Source of the DNA: an uncultured Pelagibacteraceae bacterium
GTDB taxonomy: Bacteria > Pseudomonadota > Alphaproteobacteria > Pelagibacterales > Pelagibacteraceae
Length of the DNA: 64,000 nt
Assembly (NCBI GenBank): GCA_902533445.1
Contig: CACALX010000007.1
Location: 1 to 64,000, forward strand
Direction: 5' to 3'
In this document: positions 8,478 through 17,863 of the stretch, in pieces
How the letters are laid out: the number at the start of each line of letters is the position of its first letter
Numbering within the stretch: the stretch's first letter is position 1
Program-made: the position numbers and the translations under genes
Notes under the pieces: model-generated
Seen by the model: the letters and a program-made list of their open reading frames with translations, nothing else
Told to the model about the DNA's origin: nothing
Database searches by the model: none

Positions 8478-9935
8478 TTATTTTTTTGCCAACAAGTAAT
8501 ATGTTATCCAAGCTACAAATGCACCAATTAACCACGCATAAGACTGTAAAAACATCAAATTTGTATTCCAAATTGTTGATGCTGAAAAAATAAAACCTAA
8601 AAATAAGGAATAAATACCTTTTAAATGCCAGCCTCCTGAATAAAAATATAACCCTTCACCATCAATAGAATAAATATCATTATTACTTAATTCTTTATTT
8701 TTTATTAAATAATAGTCTGCAATCATAACTCCAAATAGAGGTCCAAAAAATGCAGCAAAGGTATCGATAAAAGATAAAATACCAATCTGACTTATTATAG
8801 TAAGCCAAAATATTGACACCACAAATCCTAAAAATCCAATAATTAAACTAGATGATTTCAAATTTAATTTATTAGGAATAAAATTTATTAATGAATATTG
8901 AGAAGGTATAAAATTTGAAACCAAATTAGTAGATAAAGAAGCAACAATAATAAAAAGCAAAGCAATTATTGTAATGGTTAAATTGTCAAATTTTCCAATA
9001 ATATCATTTGGACTTGTTAAAATAGAATTTAGATCTAAAAACTTTAAATTAAGAAAAACATCAGATCCAATTACAATAAAAACTGAAAAAAAAGAAAAAA
9101 CAATTAAATTTAAAATTAAAGATAAATTCCCTTTTTTAAGTTCTTTTTCGTTTTTAACATACCGAGAAAAATCACCAAAATTTACCAATATAATTGAAAA
9201 ATACGCAAACACAGTTCCAGCAATAGTGATCACAGGCCAAATATTATCTTTATCAATTAAATTCTTATAATTAAATATTTCAACAAATGCTTTTGAGGTA
9301 CTTTTGACATCATTAAGCAATACAACAAAAAAAAAGAACAATATTCCAGAGTAAACTATAATTGCTGAGTAATTAACTATTTTTTTATTAAAATTTATAC
9401 CAATGCTAAATAAAAAGCTTTGAAATAAAATAGCAATGATTATTGAGGTCCAATCAATAACATTCAAACCTAGTATAAAAATTAAAAAAATATTATTTTC
9501 AAGAATTGAACTATCAAAACTAAATAAAGAAATTCGAATTAAATATGTAAATGCTTTTGACAAAAAATATGTTTGAATACCGAACATAAAGATACCCACC
9601 AAGCATCTCAAAAATCCAAAATATTGAGCACCTTTAAACCCTAAAGAAGTTCTAAGAAGAACAGCAAATGGTAAACCATATTTTTGAGAAGGTTTGCCAA
9701 TTAAATTAGAGAGAAAATATACTAATAATGCACCGATTATAGTTCCAAAAAAAACTACAAAACTGTTTAAATTATACACAATGTACAAGGAAGCAATTAA
9801 TGAAAATGCAATCACGCTCTGAATATTTACTGCCCAAAAGCTAAATAAATCTTTCCAATCCCAAACTTTATAATTAGGATTTACACTCACTAGATCCCAA
9901 TTTGATAGAGAGTATTTAACTTTTTTACGACTCAT
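8478..9935 (-). CDS. NCS1 family nucleobase/hydantoin-type permease
   Basis: A 485-residue integral membrane protein with about 12 hydrophobic segments. The N-terminal region contains NWDLVSVNPNYKVWDWKDLFSFWAVN, which corresponds to the NCS1 start, and the segment GKPSQKYGLPFAVLLRTSLGFKG matches the NCS1 G-x-x-x-G-IPF-V-L-R-S-S-FG motif in altered form. The family imports cytosine, allantoin, hydantoins, uracil or thiamine precursors with Na+ or H+. It is followed after 2 bases by an MDR dehydrogenase on the same strand. Substrate not assignable. Confidence 0.86.
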   Translation of the reverse strand: MSRKKVKYSLSNWDLVSVNPNYKVWDWKDLFSFWAVNIQSVIAFSLIASLYIVYNLNSFVVFFGTIIGALLVYFLSNLIGKPSQKYGLPFAVLLRTSLGFKGAQYFGFLRCLVGIFMFGIQTYFLSKAFTYLIRISLFSFDSSILENNIFLIFILGLNVIDWTSIIIAILFQSFLFSIGINFNKKIVNYSAIIVYSGILFFFFVVLLNDVKSTSKAFVEIFNYKNLIDKDNIWPVITIAGTVFAYFSIILVNFGDFSRYVKNEKELKKGNLSLILNLIVFSFFSVFIVIGSDVFLNLKFLDLNSILTSPNDIIGKFDNLTITIIALLFIIVASLSTNLVSNFIPSQYSLINFIPNKLNLKSSSLIIGFLGFVVSIFWLTIISQIGILSFIDTFAAFFGPLFGVMIADYYLIKNKELSNNDIYSIDGEGLYFYSGGWHLKGIYSLFLGFIFSASTIWNTNLMFLQSYAWLIGAFVAWITYYLLAKK

Positions 9936-10001
9936 AGTTAAATAATAAACTAATTAAGTGTGATACAATATCTTTTTTTAAATACTTAAATTTAAATACT
10001 T

Positions 10002-10898
10002 ATGAAAAAATTTATCACGAATAACATTGGTTATTTTGCAATGTTGATGGCAGTTATTGGATTTGGTTCTGGTCCACCATTTGTGACTTTAGCATTAAAA
10101 GAATTTTTCATAATTGATTTACTGGCTGTAAGATTTTTTATTGCTTTTTTATTGATGCTTTTTTTCTGTATTTTAATGAGGGTAGATATTTCAATTAAAG
10201 AGGTTGGTTTAAAACCTTTTTTAATGGGATTGTTAAATCCATTTCTTGTAACACTTTCGTTTCATATAGGCTTACTATTAACAAGTCCAGTTAATGGTGT
10301 AGCTATAATTAGTACACTTCCTCTTATACAACCTTTTGTGGCTAAAATTTTTTTAAATGAAAAAATAGAAATGAAAGTAATTATAGGTGTATTTGTCACT
10401 TTAATAGGAACATATTTATTACTTACTAGTCAATTTAAGTTAGGAGTTGGGAATTATCTAGGTGACTTAATTATTTTTCTAGGAATGCTTTGCGCATCAA
10501 CTAACGAGGTAATTGGAAGAAAATTTATGCAAACAAAAGTAAATCAGTTATCTGTAAATACTTTTCAATATTTTACTGGTTTTGTACTTTCTTTTTTAAT
10601 TCTTTTTATTATTTGGCCAAATTCTAGTTTTGAATACACTTATCATTTAGAACTTACACCTTCAGTAATGGCTGCTCTAACTTTATCCTTTATAACCTTT
10701 GCGGCATATTTATTTTATAATTATGCTTTAAGAAGACTTCCTTTGGGACGTATAAGCTTAATGTATCCACTTACTGGTCCAATTGGAGCAACTTCAGCAT
10801 GGTTTGTTATTGATGCTGAAATTAATTTTAAAATATTTTTATCTTTGGGAATAATTTTAATAGGAACAATAATTCCTTATATTAATAAAAAGTCTTAA
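10002..10898 (+). CDS. EamA/DMT family transporter
   Basis: A 298-residue protein with ten predicted membrane helices arranged as two EamA repeats (about residues 12-140 and 152-295), typical of drug/metabolite transporters. Members export amino acids or other metabolites. The first repeat contains GFGSGPPFVTLALKEF and the second the LPLGRISLMYPLTGPIGA segment. It is divergent from the NCS1 permease across 66 bases and converges on dctM with a single base between the stops. No clue to substrate. Confidence 0.87.
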   Translation: MKKFITNNIGYFAMLMAVIGFGSGPPFVTLALKEFFIIDLLAVRFFIAFLLMLFFCILMRVDISIKEVGLKPFLMGLLNPFLVTLSFHIGLLLTSPVNGVAIISTLPLIQPFVAKIFLNEKIEMKVIIGVFVTLIGTYLLLTSQFKLGVGNYLGDLIIFLGMLCASTNEVIGRKFMQTKVNQLSVNTFQYFTGFVLSFLILFIIWPNSSFEYTYHLELTPSVMAALTLSFITFAAYLFYNYALRRLPLGRISLMYPLTGPIGATSAWFVIDAEINFKIFLSLGIILIGTIIPYINKKS

Positions 10899-10899
10899 A

Positions 10900-12240
10900 T
10901 TAGGGAGATGGATACATTACTTCAGGTAACCAAAGTGCAATTTGAGGAAATATTATTATTAATGTTAATCCAATTAATTGGATAACCATAAATTGCATCA
11001 TTCCTATATATATATCTTTTAAATCCCAATCAGGAACTACCCCTTTTAAAAAATAAGCAGACAATGCAACAGGAGGAGATAGCCATGCGGTTTGCAAATT
11101 GACTGCTACTAAAATTGCAAACCAAGTTAAATTAAATCCTAGTTCCTGCACTAAAGGCAAAAGAATTGGTAATACAATTAATACTATCGGTACCCACTCT
11201 AATGGCCATCCTAATAAGAAGATAACTGCCATCATTATTGCTAAAATCCAATATTTATTAATTTCCAAGTTAAGTAAATAATCAGTTAAAAGTGATGGAG
11301 TACCTAACTTAGAAAAAACTGCTCCAAAAAAATTAGATGCAGCAACAAGAAACATAATCAAAGCTGTAATTTCTAAAGTTTTAATTAAAGCCTCTTTTAA
11401 TCCTTTGAAAGTCATTTTTTTATAGGCCAAAGCTAGAACAATAGATCCAAAAGCTCCCATACCAGCTCCCTCAGTTGGAGTTGCTAAACCAAACAAAATA
11501 CTTCCTAACGCAAAAAATACTAAAGCTGCTGGTGGAACTAAGCCCATAAAAAATTCATACCAAACTTTACCCATATTCGTTGGTCTTTGATTGGCTGGTA
11601 AAACTGGACCTAGTTTAGGATTTAAAAAACATCTTAAAGTAGTGTATCCTGCGTACAAGCATGCAAGCATTATTCCAGGGATTATTGCTGCAGCAAATAA
11701 ATCTGTAACTGGAATTTCTAAAACAGGACCCATAACTACTAACATAATGCTTGGTGGAATTAAAATTCCAAGAGTTCCACCTGCACAAATTAAACCGGCT
11801 GACAATCTTGTGTCATAACCAGATCTAATCATCGTCTTACCTGCCATAATTCCTAAAATTGTAACTGAAGCTCCAACAATTCCTGTTGCTGCAGCAAATA
11901 TTGTAGATACAAACATAACTGCATAAAATAATGCACCTCTAGTTTTAGAAAGCATTAGTTGTACAGCATTAAACAATCTTTCCATTAAGCCAGCTTGTTC
12001 CATTAGAATTCCCATGAAAATAAAGAGCGGGACTGCCGCGAGGGTATTCTCGGTCATTATCATATTGAATTGGAGCGTCATTAGGTAAAAAACTAATTTT
12101 CCAAAACCCCAATAACCAAATACAAGGCCTAAAAATATTAAAGTGAACGAAATTGGAAAACCAACAAAGATTGCAAATAACATGCAACCAATCATTATTG
12201 CACCAATTATTTCAGGTGTAAAAAATTCCATTATGGCCAT
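10900..12240 (-). CDS. dctM: TRAP transporter large membrane subunit (DctM)
   Basis: A 446-residue protein with about 12-13 membrane helices and the DctM family patterns, including GFPISFTLIFLGLVFGYWG near the N terminus, GTLGILIPPSIMLVVMG in the middle and TPTEGAGMGAFG. It carries the solute with Na+ in TRAP systems. It overlaps the dctQ gene by 10 bases, the normal translational coupling. It ends one base from the convergent DMT transporter gene. It belongs to the run SDR-ALDH-MmsB-dctP-dctQ-dctM. Confidence 0.95.
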   Translation of the reverse strand: MAIMEFFTPEIIGAIMIGCMLFAIFVGFPISFTLIFLGLVFGYWGFGKLVFYLMTLQFNMIMTENTLAAVPLFIFMGILMEQAGLMERLFNAVQLMLSKTRGALFYAVMFVSTIFAAATGIVGASVTILGIMAGKTMIRSGYDTRLSAGLICAGGTLGILIPPSIMLVVMGPVLEIPVTDLFAAAIIPGIMLACLYAGYTTLRCFLNPKLGPVLPANQRPTNMGKVWYEFFMGLVPPAALVFFALGSILFGLATPTEGAGMGAFGSIVLALAYKKMTFKGLKEALIKTLEITALIMFLVAASNFFGAVFSKLGTPSLLTDYLLNLEINKYWILAIMMAVIFLLGWPLEWVPIVLIVLPILLPLVQELGFNLTWFAILVAVNLQTAWLSPPVALSAYFLKGVVPDWDLKDIYIGMMQFMVIQLIGLTLIIIFPQIALWLPEVMYPSP

Positions 12241-12887
12241 CTTCCTTTTACAAAGGCATAGTAGCTCTTAAGAACTTCAGATATTCCTTGTACCAATAAC
12301 AAAAAAGCTCCAATAGGCATACAGCTTTTGAGTGGCCACATGACAGGCATCCATGTAGTATCCATTGCTCTTTGAATTCTGACTTTACCACCTAAACATT
12401 CCATTAAATCTGATCTTCCACAAATAGATGTGTAAGCGTAATCAAAGCTAACCCAGAAAAATACTAAGAAACCCGGGAAAAAAAATAATAAGTATAAAAA
12501 TAAATCTACTTTGGCTTGATTTCTTACTTTCCAATTTCGATATAAAAAATCAGCCCTTATATGTATTCCTTTTGATAAAGTATATGCTGCACCCAACATA
12601 AATAAAGCACCAGCTAACATTCTACTAACATCAAACGACCAAAGAGTTGGACGGTTAAAGAAATGTCTTCCGATTACTTCATATACCATTGCAAATATTA
12701 AAGGCACTGTTATCCAGCAAACAATTTTGCCAGTAACAAGCATATTTCTGTCAATAAATTCTATTGTTTTTGCCATCCAAGGATCCATGTCCTTTGGCAT
12801 TTTTGTGCTAGTACGACGTTCAGCGATAAGCTCATCGGTTATGTCCAGATTCTCACTAACGTTCTCTTTAGACTTTTTATCAACCAT
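12231..12887 (-). CDS. dctQ: TRAP transporter small membrane subunit (DctQ)
   Basis: A 218-residue protein with four hydrophobic helices, beginning about residue 50 after a charged N-terminal extension of roughly 45 residues. The DctQ signature region is VIGRHFFNRPTLWSFDVSRMLAGALFMLGAAYTLSKG. The insert CGRSDLMECLGGKVR between helices 3 and 4 has two cysteines. It forms the membrane complex with DctM. It overlaps dctM by 10 bases and is preceded by a hairpin that separates it from dctP. Confidence 0.92.
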   Translation of the reverse strand: MVDKKSKENVSENLDITDELIAERRTSTKMPKDMDPWMAKTIEFIDRNMLVTGKIVCWITVPLIFAMVYEVIGRHFFNRPTLWSFDVSRMLAGALFMLGAAYTLSKGIHIRADFLYRNWKVRNQAKVDLFLYLLFFFPGFLVFFWVSFDYAYTSICGRSDLMECLGGKVRIQRAMDTTWMPVMWPLKSCMPIGAFLLLVQGISEVLKSYYAFVKGRWP

Positions 12888-12915
12888 TGAGCAATTAATT
12901 AATTTTGATTATTAA

Positions 12916-12947
12916 AAAACGGGGATAAATTTAATTACCCCCGTTTT
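12916..12947 (-). terminator. Hairpin between dctP and dctQ (attenuating terminator)
   Basis: A 9-bp perfect stem, AAAACGGGG at 12916-12924 against CCCCGTTTT at 12939-12947, with a 14-base AT-rich loop region. On the minus strand the 3' side ends CCCCGTTTTTTAAT, a good U-run, so it looks like an intrinsic terminator. It lies in the 70 bases between the dctP stop and dctQ start. Partial read-through would give more binding protein than membrane subunits, a common arrangement in solute-binding-protein operons. Confidence 0.75.
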
Positions 12948-12957
12948 AAATTAAGTT

Positions 12958-14046
12958 TTATTGTTGTTTTGCAAAAGCAGTTCCGATTGAAGCGTCAGAT
13001 GTTTCCATTTGCGCAATAAAAGGTACTACAATTTTTGCATGTGCAGTCATGTGCTCATAAACTTCTTTAAAGAAAGCATTTTCTGCAGCATTCTTTTTAA
13101 GAGTTGCTTGAGCAGCATTCATGTACTCAGTGAAATAATCAGCTGGTGTATCCCATAATTTTACACCATGATTTTCAGTAAGATCAATCAATGCTTTTCC
13201 ATTTTCTACAGCTCTATTAGTGATGTTTCTAGTTATCATCGCTTCAGATGCAATTTCCATTGCATATTTTTGATGATCAGTTAGAGAATTATATACATCA
13301 CCATTGATGTAAATATCACCATTAACTACGTTTTGGTGTAAACCTTGTAGGTAGTAGTTTTTTAGAACTTTTTGGAAACCAAAAACTGAGTCTGGCTTTG
13401 GACAACACCATTCAGCAGCATCGATAGTTCCTTTTTCAAGTGCAGGTAAAATATCTCCACCTGACATAGAAACTGATGCAACACCAATATCTTTATAAGT
13501 TTGTCCTGGAATTCCTGGAGGAGTTCTGAATCTGTATTTTCTGAAATCATCCATGCTTGTAATTGGCTCTTTGAACCAACCTAATGCCTCAGGTCCAGAT
13601 GAAGCCATCACAAAACCTTTAACATTCATACCCATTTCATCCCAAAGTCTGTCGTATAACTGTTTTCCACCGTTATCAAAATACCATGCTAACCATGATT
13701 TAGTTGATAATCCGATTCCTCCACCTGCAACAGGTGAACCGAACAACATAGCAGCTGGGTGATAGTTAGACCAGTAGTGAGTCCAAGCAGCACCACCATC
13801 AACTAAACCTTTGTCAACAGCTTCTAGTGTTTCTTTCATACCAACAACTTCACCTTTTGATAAAAGTTCAAATACTAACTCTCCTCGAGTTAATTGAGTA
13901 ACTCTATCAGTCCACATCTTTACGATTTGACCATCGTAAGAAGTTTTAGGAAAAGTAAGTTGGATTTTTAAAGTTTTAGCAGAAGCAGTACTAATTAATG
14001 ATACCGCAAAAACTAAAGCTAAAATCATTGAAGTGATTTTTTTCAT
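12958..14046 (-). CDS. dctP: TRAP transporter solute-binding protein (DctP, TakP-like)
   Basis: A 362-residue periplasmic binding protein with a signal peptide of about 23 residues (MKKITSMILALVFAVSLISTASA). The segments KYRFRTPPGIPGQTYKDIG and GDILPALEKGTIDAAEWCCP match the branch of DctP proteins that includes TakP, which binds 2-oxo acids with a metal. Here the AEW-x-x-P core is kept. The actual ligand is inference: an organic acid, possibly a 2-oxo or hydroxy acid. It sits 128 bases downstream of the mmsB-like dehydrogenase and upstream of dctQ and dctM on the same strand. Confidence 0.93.
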   Translation of the reverse strand: MKKITSMILALVFAVSLISTASAKTLKIQLTFPKTSYDGQIVKMWTDRVTQLTRGELVFELLSKGEVVGMKETLEAVDKGLVDGGAAWTHYWSNYHPAAMLFGSPVAGGGIGLSTKSWLAWYFDNGGKQLYDRLWDEMGMNVKGFVMASSGPEALGWFKEPITSMDDFRKYRFRTPPGIPGQTYKDIGVASVSMSGGDILPALEKGTIDAAEWCCPKPDSVFGFQKVLKNYYLQGLHQNVVNGDIYINGDVYNSLTDHQKYAMEIASEAMITRNITNRAVENGKALIDLTENHGVKLWDTPADYFTEYMNAAQATLKKNAAENAFFKEVYEHMTAHAKIVVPFIAQMETSDASIGTAFAKQQ

Positions 14047-14174
14047 TTATTTCCCTCTCTTTATTTATTTATTAAGACTTAATAATTTTTGTAGTAAACA
14101 TTATTGAAATAAGAAAGTAAAGTGATTAAAATAATTATATATAAATTTTAAATATAATTTTTATTAATTCTAAA

Positions 14175-15101
14175 CTAATCTTCGCCTTTAGGGTCAAAAG
14201 GATAATCCCATGCATCACCACCAATTTTTTTTGAAATACCTGAGTAATCAGTATCCGCATCACCTTCCTCACAAAAATCTGAAAAAATTTTTAAAGCAGC
14301 TTTTCCTAAAGGTGTGCTTGCATTAACTGAGGTAGCTGCGTCATTTGCTAAATTTAAATCTTTTTTCATCATAGCTGCTGTAAAACCTGGTCTATATTTA
14401 TTATTTGAAGGAACCCCGTCTGTTAAATCAGGTAAAGGAGTATAGTTTGTGAGTGCCCAATTGTTACCTGATGCTTCTTTGATTATTTTATGAACTTTTT
14501 TTATATCCATTTTTAATCTTTTTGCCAACATCAAAGCCTCGGATGCTGCTATCATCGAAATTCCAAGAGACATGTTGTTACAAATTTTTACACCAACCCC
14601 ACTTCCTTGATCTCCCGCATGTAGTATTTTTTGTCCCATTATCTCTAAAAGTGGTGAAGCTAATTTTACTGCATCATTACTACCACCAACTAAAAAATTC
14701 AATTTTCCTACTCTAGCACCCATCACCCCACCAGTAACTGGAGCGTCAATCATTTTTATTCCCAAAGACTTTGCTTCATCTCCTACATTTAATGAAGTTT
14801 CAATATCTATTGTTGAACATTCAATAATTAAACAATCTTTAGAAATTTTTTTTAAAATTCCATTCTCTCCAAGATATAATTCATAAACATGTTTTCCCTC
14901 TGGTAACATTGATATTACAGATGATGCATTGGATAAAAGATCATCTAAAGAATTTACAACATTTAAACCTGTCTTTTTTGCAATTTTAATTGCGTGTTCT
15001 GAAACATCGAAAACTTTAACCTGTTTTCCAGCTTTTACTAATTGTTGTGCCATGGGATTTCCCATGTTTCCTACTCCAATAAATGCAATATGATTACTCA
15101 T
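14175..15101 (-). CDS. 3-hydroxyisobutyrate dehydrogenase-like beta-hydroxyacid dehydrogenase
   Basis: A 308-residue protein. The NAD(P)-binding Rossmann motif is FIGVGNMGNPMA (residues 7-18). The substrate-binding DAPVTGG lies at 119-125, and the catalytic Lys is K172 in GVGVKICNN. These are the hallmarks of the 3-hydroxyisobutyrate/tartronate semialdehyde reductase family. Together with the adjacent aldehyde dehydrogenase it could oxidise a short branched or hydroxy acid. It overlaps the ALDH gene by 8 bases and precedes dctP, so substrate uptake and oxidation may be linked. The exact substrate (3-hydroxyisobutyrate, 2-hydroxy-3-oxopropionate or other) is open. Confidence 0.88.
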   Translation of the reverse strand: MSNHIAFIGVGNMGNPMAQQLVKAGKQVKVFDVSEHAIKIAKKTGLNVVNSLDDLLSNASSVISMLPEGKHVYELYLGENGILKKISKDCLIIECSTIDIETSLNVGDEAKSLGIKMIDAPVTGGVMGARVGKLNFLVGGSNDAVKLASPLLEIMGQKILHAGDQGSGVGVKICNNMSLGISMIAASEALMLAKRLKMDIKKVHKIIKEASGNNWALTNYTPLPDLTDGVPSNNKYRPGFTAAMMKKDLNLANDAATSVNASTPLGKAALKIFSDFCEEGDADTDYSGISKKIGGDAWDYPFDPKGED

Positions 15102-16611
15102 CTATATTCGAACTCCCTCTATTAATTAATACTGTTTTACTTTGAGTGAAATGATTGATCATACTATCAAATGCATATTCTTTTCCAAGACCACTCATTT
15201 TTAATCCACCATAAGAAACATTTGCTCTTGGAGCCACACATTGATTAACTTGAACAAAACCTGCATCTATTTCCTCAACAAATTGAAGTGCTCTTGATAG
15301 ATTTTGTGTCCATAAAACTGCTGACAATCCAAAAGGAGTATCATTTGCACTTTCAATAACTTCGTCAAATGATTTAAATGGAATTGCACAAGCAACTGGA
15401 CCAAATATTTCTTCCTGACACACAGGTGATTTTACTGGAACCCCCGACAATAAAGTAGGTTCATAAAAAAAACCTTCTTGGTATTCACCACCTTTTTTTT
15501 GATTACCTCCATGTAGAACTTTTGTTGATGAGTTTTCTTTTGCAATATTCATATAATGTAATGTTCTTTTCATTTGATCCTCTGAAATTATTGCTCCTAC
15601 ATCTGAATTTTCATCTAAAGCATTTCCCATTTTAAGATTTTTTAATCTATCAACAACGCCATCTAAAACTTTTTCATAAATTTTTTCTTGTATATAAACT
15701 CTTGAGCCAGCGGTACATGCTTGTCCTTGTCTGGTATATCTCATACCATCGATTACGCCAGGTATAGCAATATCAAGATCTGCATCGCTCATGATTATAT
15801 TAGGATTTTTTCCACCGAGTTCTAATGTTACCGGACAAAGTTTTGGAGCTGCTTTTTGAGCAATAATTTTACCAACATTAAATGAACCAGTGAAAGTAAT
15901 TTTTCTTACATCTGGATGAGACAAAAGTGGCTCTCCGCATTCTTCTCCATAGCCAGAAATGACATTTAAAACTCCTGGAGGAAGTTCTTGTTGAAAAATC
16001 TCTACTAATAGTAATGCACAGAAAGGTGCTTGTTCAGCTGTCTTTAAAACAACAGTATTACCAGCTACAATTGCTGGAGCTATCTTTGCAACAGTTAAAA
16101 ATAAAGGAGCATTCCAAGGAACGATAGCGCAAACAACTCCAATTGGATCTCTTGTTGTGTAGTGTAAAGTATTTGCAATATTTGGAGGATAATTCTCACC
16201 TTTAATCTCTCCAGATAAACCAGCAAACATCCTAGTTAATTCAATTGAGGCAGAAGTTTCTGGTTTAGCTTGTGTTCTTAAAGCGTTCCCTGTGTCCAGC
16301 GCTAGTAAAGTTTCAATCTCATCTCTTCTTTGCTCAAGTTTTCTAGCACCTAATTCTACCAATCTTCCTCTTTCTCTTGCTGGTACTTTCTTCCATTCTT
16401 TAAAAGCATTTAGAGAAGATTTAACTGCAAGATCAACTTCAACCTTATTGCATTGGGGAGCTTCACCTATATTTTCTCCTGTGCTTGGATTTATCACATC
16501 AATTTTATTATTAGTAGATGGTGAGATTAATTTACCGTCTATTAAAATTTTATTTGATAATCTTTTTGCATTTTTATTTGCTTTTTCAAAATTACTTAAA
16601 AAGTCACTCAT
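15094..16611 (-). CDS. NAD(P)-dependent aldehyde dehydrogenase
   Basis: A 505-residue enzyme with the full ALDH fold. The catalytic Cys is C299 (RQGQACTAGSR) and the general base Glu is E264 in LELGGKNPN. The NAD-binding PWNAPL is near 165, and FTGSFNVGK is at 240-248. It oxidises an aldehyde to the acid in the cytosol. The 8-base overlap with the hydroxyacid dehydrogenase and the 2-base gap after the SDR gene point to one operon. It resembles betaine-aldehyde and other broad-specificity ALDHs rather than the CoA-acylating MmsA type, which argues against a simple valine pathway. Confidence 0.92.
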   Translation of the reverse strand: MSDFLSNFEKANKNAKRLSNKILIDGKLISPSTNNKIDVINPSTGENIGEAPQCNKVEVDLAVKSSLNAFKEWKKVPARERGRLVELGARKLEQRRDEIETLLALDTGNALRTQAKPETSASIELTRMFAGLSGEIKGENYPPNIANTLHYTTRDPIGVVCAIVPWNAPLFLTVAKIAPAIVAGNTVVLKTAEQAPFCALLLVEIFQQELPPGVLNVISGYGEECGEPLLSHPDVRKITFTGSFNVGKIIAQKAAPKLCPVTLELGGKNPNIIMSDADLDIAIPGVIDGMRYTRQGQACTAGSRVYIQEKIYEKVLDGVVDRLKNLKMGNALDENSDVGAIISEDQMKRTLHYMNIAKENSSTKVLHGGNQKKGGEYQEGFFYEPTLLSGVPVKSPVCQEEIFGPVACAIPFKSFDEVIESANDTPFGLSAVLWTQNLSRALQFVEEIDAGFVQVNQCVAPRANVSYGGLKMSGLGKEYAFDSMINHFTQSKTVLINRGSSNIDE

Positions 16612-16613
16612 AA

Positions 16614-17393
16614 TTACAATTCACCTTCTCTTGTTTTAGCAGCTAACCAACCACCATCAATTTTAATCTCCGATCCATTAATAAAATCAGATTCATTGCA
16701 AGATAAAAAAATTGCTGCACCAACTATATCAGATGGTAGTCCCCACCTACCGACAATTGTTTCTTTTCCCCATTGCTCACCATGAGTTGGGTCTTCTGCA
16801 TATTTTTTATTAAATGGTGTAGATATTAGACCTGGACAAATTGTATTGACATTTATATTTGTTCCCTTCAAATCTATAGCAAGAGCTCTAGTTAAACCCA
16901 GTATTCCACTTTTGGCTGCAACATATCCTACACGATCAGGTCTCCCCATAAAACTAGCAATCGAACCAAAATTAATTATTTTACCTTTACCTATTTTTTT
17001 CATCTCAGGTATTACTGCCTGACAACAAATGTATGGTCCAGTAAGATTAACAGAAATCATGTCATTCCAATCACTTAAGTCATGATTTTCAAGTTTTTTA
17101 ACATGTCTTATCCCAGCGTTATTAATCAATATATCTATTTGATCAAACCTATTAATTGTTTCTGATGTCAAGTTTTTAACACTTGCTTCGTTTGAAACAT
17201 CTGTTTCTACATAAATTGCATCACCACTATTTTTTATGATTTCTGCAACAACATTAGAAGAATTTTCTTGATCTAAATCTGCAACAACAACTTTAGCTCC
17301 CTCTTTAGCAAGGCCTAAAGAAATTTCTTCTCCTATACCTTTTCCACCACCTGTAACAATTGCAACTTTATTTTTTAATTTCATTTTTAACAC
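16614..17393 (-). CDS. SDR family NAD(P)-dependent oxidoreductase
   Basis: A 259-residue classical short-chain dehydrogenase. The cofactor motif TGGGKGIGEE is near residue 15, NNAG near 90, and the catalytic Ser/Tyr/Lys set includes the GYVAAKSG segment. The C-terminal INGSEIKIDGGW is a typical SDR ending. It is the first gene of the minus-strand catabolic run (SDR, ALDH, hydroxyacid dehydrogenase, TRAP). The start could be M1 or M4 (MLKMKLKNK). The upstream 77 bases are shared with a divergent HxlR regulator that may control it. Substrate unknown. Confidence 0.88.
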   Translation of the reverse strand: MLKMKLKNKVAIVTGGGKGIGEEISLGLAKEGAKVVVADLDQENSSNVVAEIIKNSGDAIYVETDVSNEASVKNLTSETINRFDQIDILINNAGIRHVKKLENHDLSDWNDMISVNLTGPYICCQAVIPEMKKIGKGKIINFGSIASFMGRPDRVGYVAAKSGILGLTRALAIDLKGTNINVNTICPGLISTPFNKKYAEDPTHGEQWGKETIVGRWGLPSDIVGAAIFLSCNESDFINGSEIKIDGGWLAAKTREGEL

Positions 17394-17470
17394 TAAATAT
17401 TATTTCATGATCAAATACAAAAAAAAATTATTGTTTTTAAGCTCTAAAAAATAGGTATACTTTTAATACT
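17394..17470. promoter_or_regulatory. Divergent promoter/operator region between SDR operon and HxlR regulator
   Basis: A 77-base, very AT-rich spacer between two divergent start codons. It must contain both promoters and probably the operator for the HxlR protein. The only symmetric element noticed is the 6-base palindrome GTATAC at 17453-17458, within AGGTATACTT. No exact consensus for an HxlR operator can be confirmed from one site. Confidence 0.4.
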
Positions 17471-17860
17471 ATGAAAAAATTTGAGAGTATTAATAACTTT
17501 TTAAAATTAATAGGTGGAAAATGGAAAATTAAAATTTTAGCTGAATTACACATGGGACCTAGAAGATTTTCTGAATTAAAGACCAATTTAGATGGTATTA
17601 CTGCGAGAATGTTAATTAGAGAATTGAGAAATTTAGAAAATGATACTCTAATAAAAAAAAGGATTAACAATAAAATAAATGATTATATTTTAACTGATTT
17701 CGGTAAATCCAGCGCTTACATAATTGAAGCTATAAACGATTGGGGAAATAATAAGAAACGTAAAATTAATAAAGTGATTGAAAATGATTATCGTGTAATT
17801 GATTTATTTCAGGAAGAAATACGTATCAAAAAGCTACAGAGTCAAAGAATTAAAAAATAG
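17471..17860 (+). CDS. HxlR family winged-helix transcriptional regulator
   Basis: A 129-residue protein. Residues about 10-95 form the HxlR winged helix: LIGGKWKIKILAELHMGPRRFSELK, then GITARMLIRELRNLENDTLIKK, then the wing NDYILTDFGKS. The usual redox or ligand-sensing Cys near the N terminus is absent. It probably acts as a homodimer. Divergent from the SDR-ALDH-hydroxyacid dehydrogenase-TRAP genes, it is the obvious candidate regulator of that operon. It ends 3 bases from the stop of the convergent FKBP-rhodanese gene. The C-terminal 35 residues are charged and helical. Confidence 0.88.
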   Translation: MKKFESINNFLKLIGGKWKIKILAELHMGPRRFSELKTNLDGITARMLIRELRNLENDTLIKKRINNKINDYILTDFGKSSAYIIEAINDWGNNKKRKINKVIENDYRVIDLFQEEIRIKKLQSQRIKK

Positions 17861-17863
17861 AAA

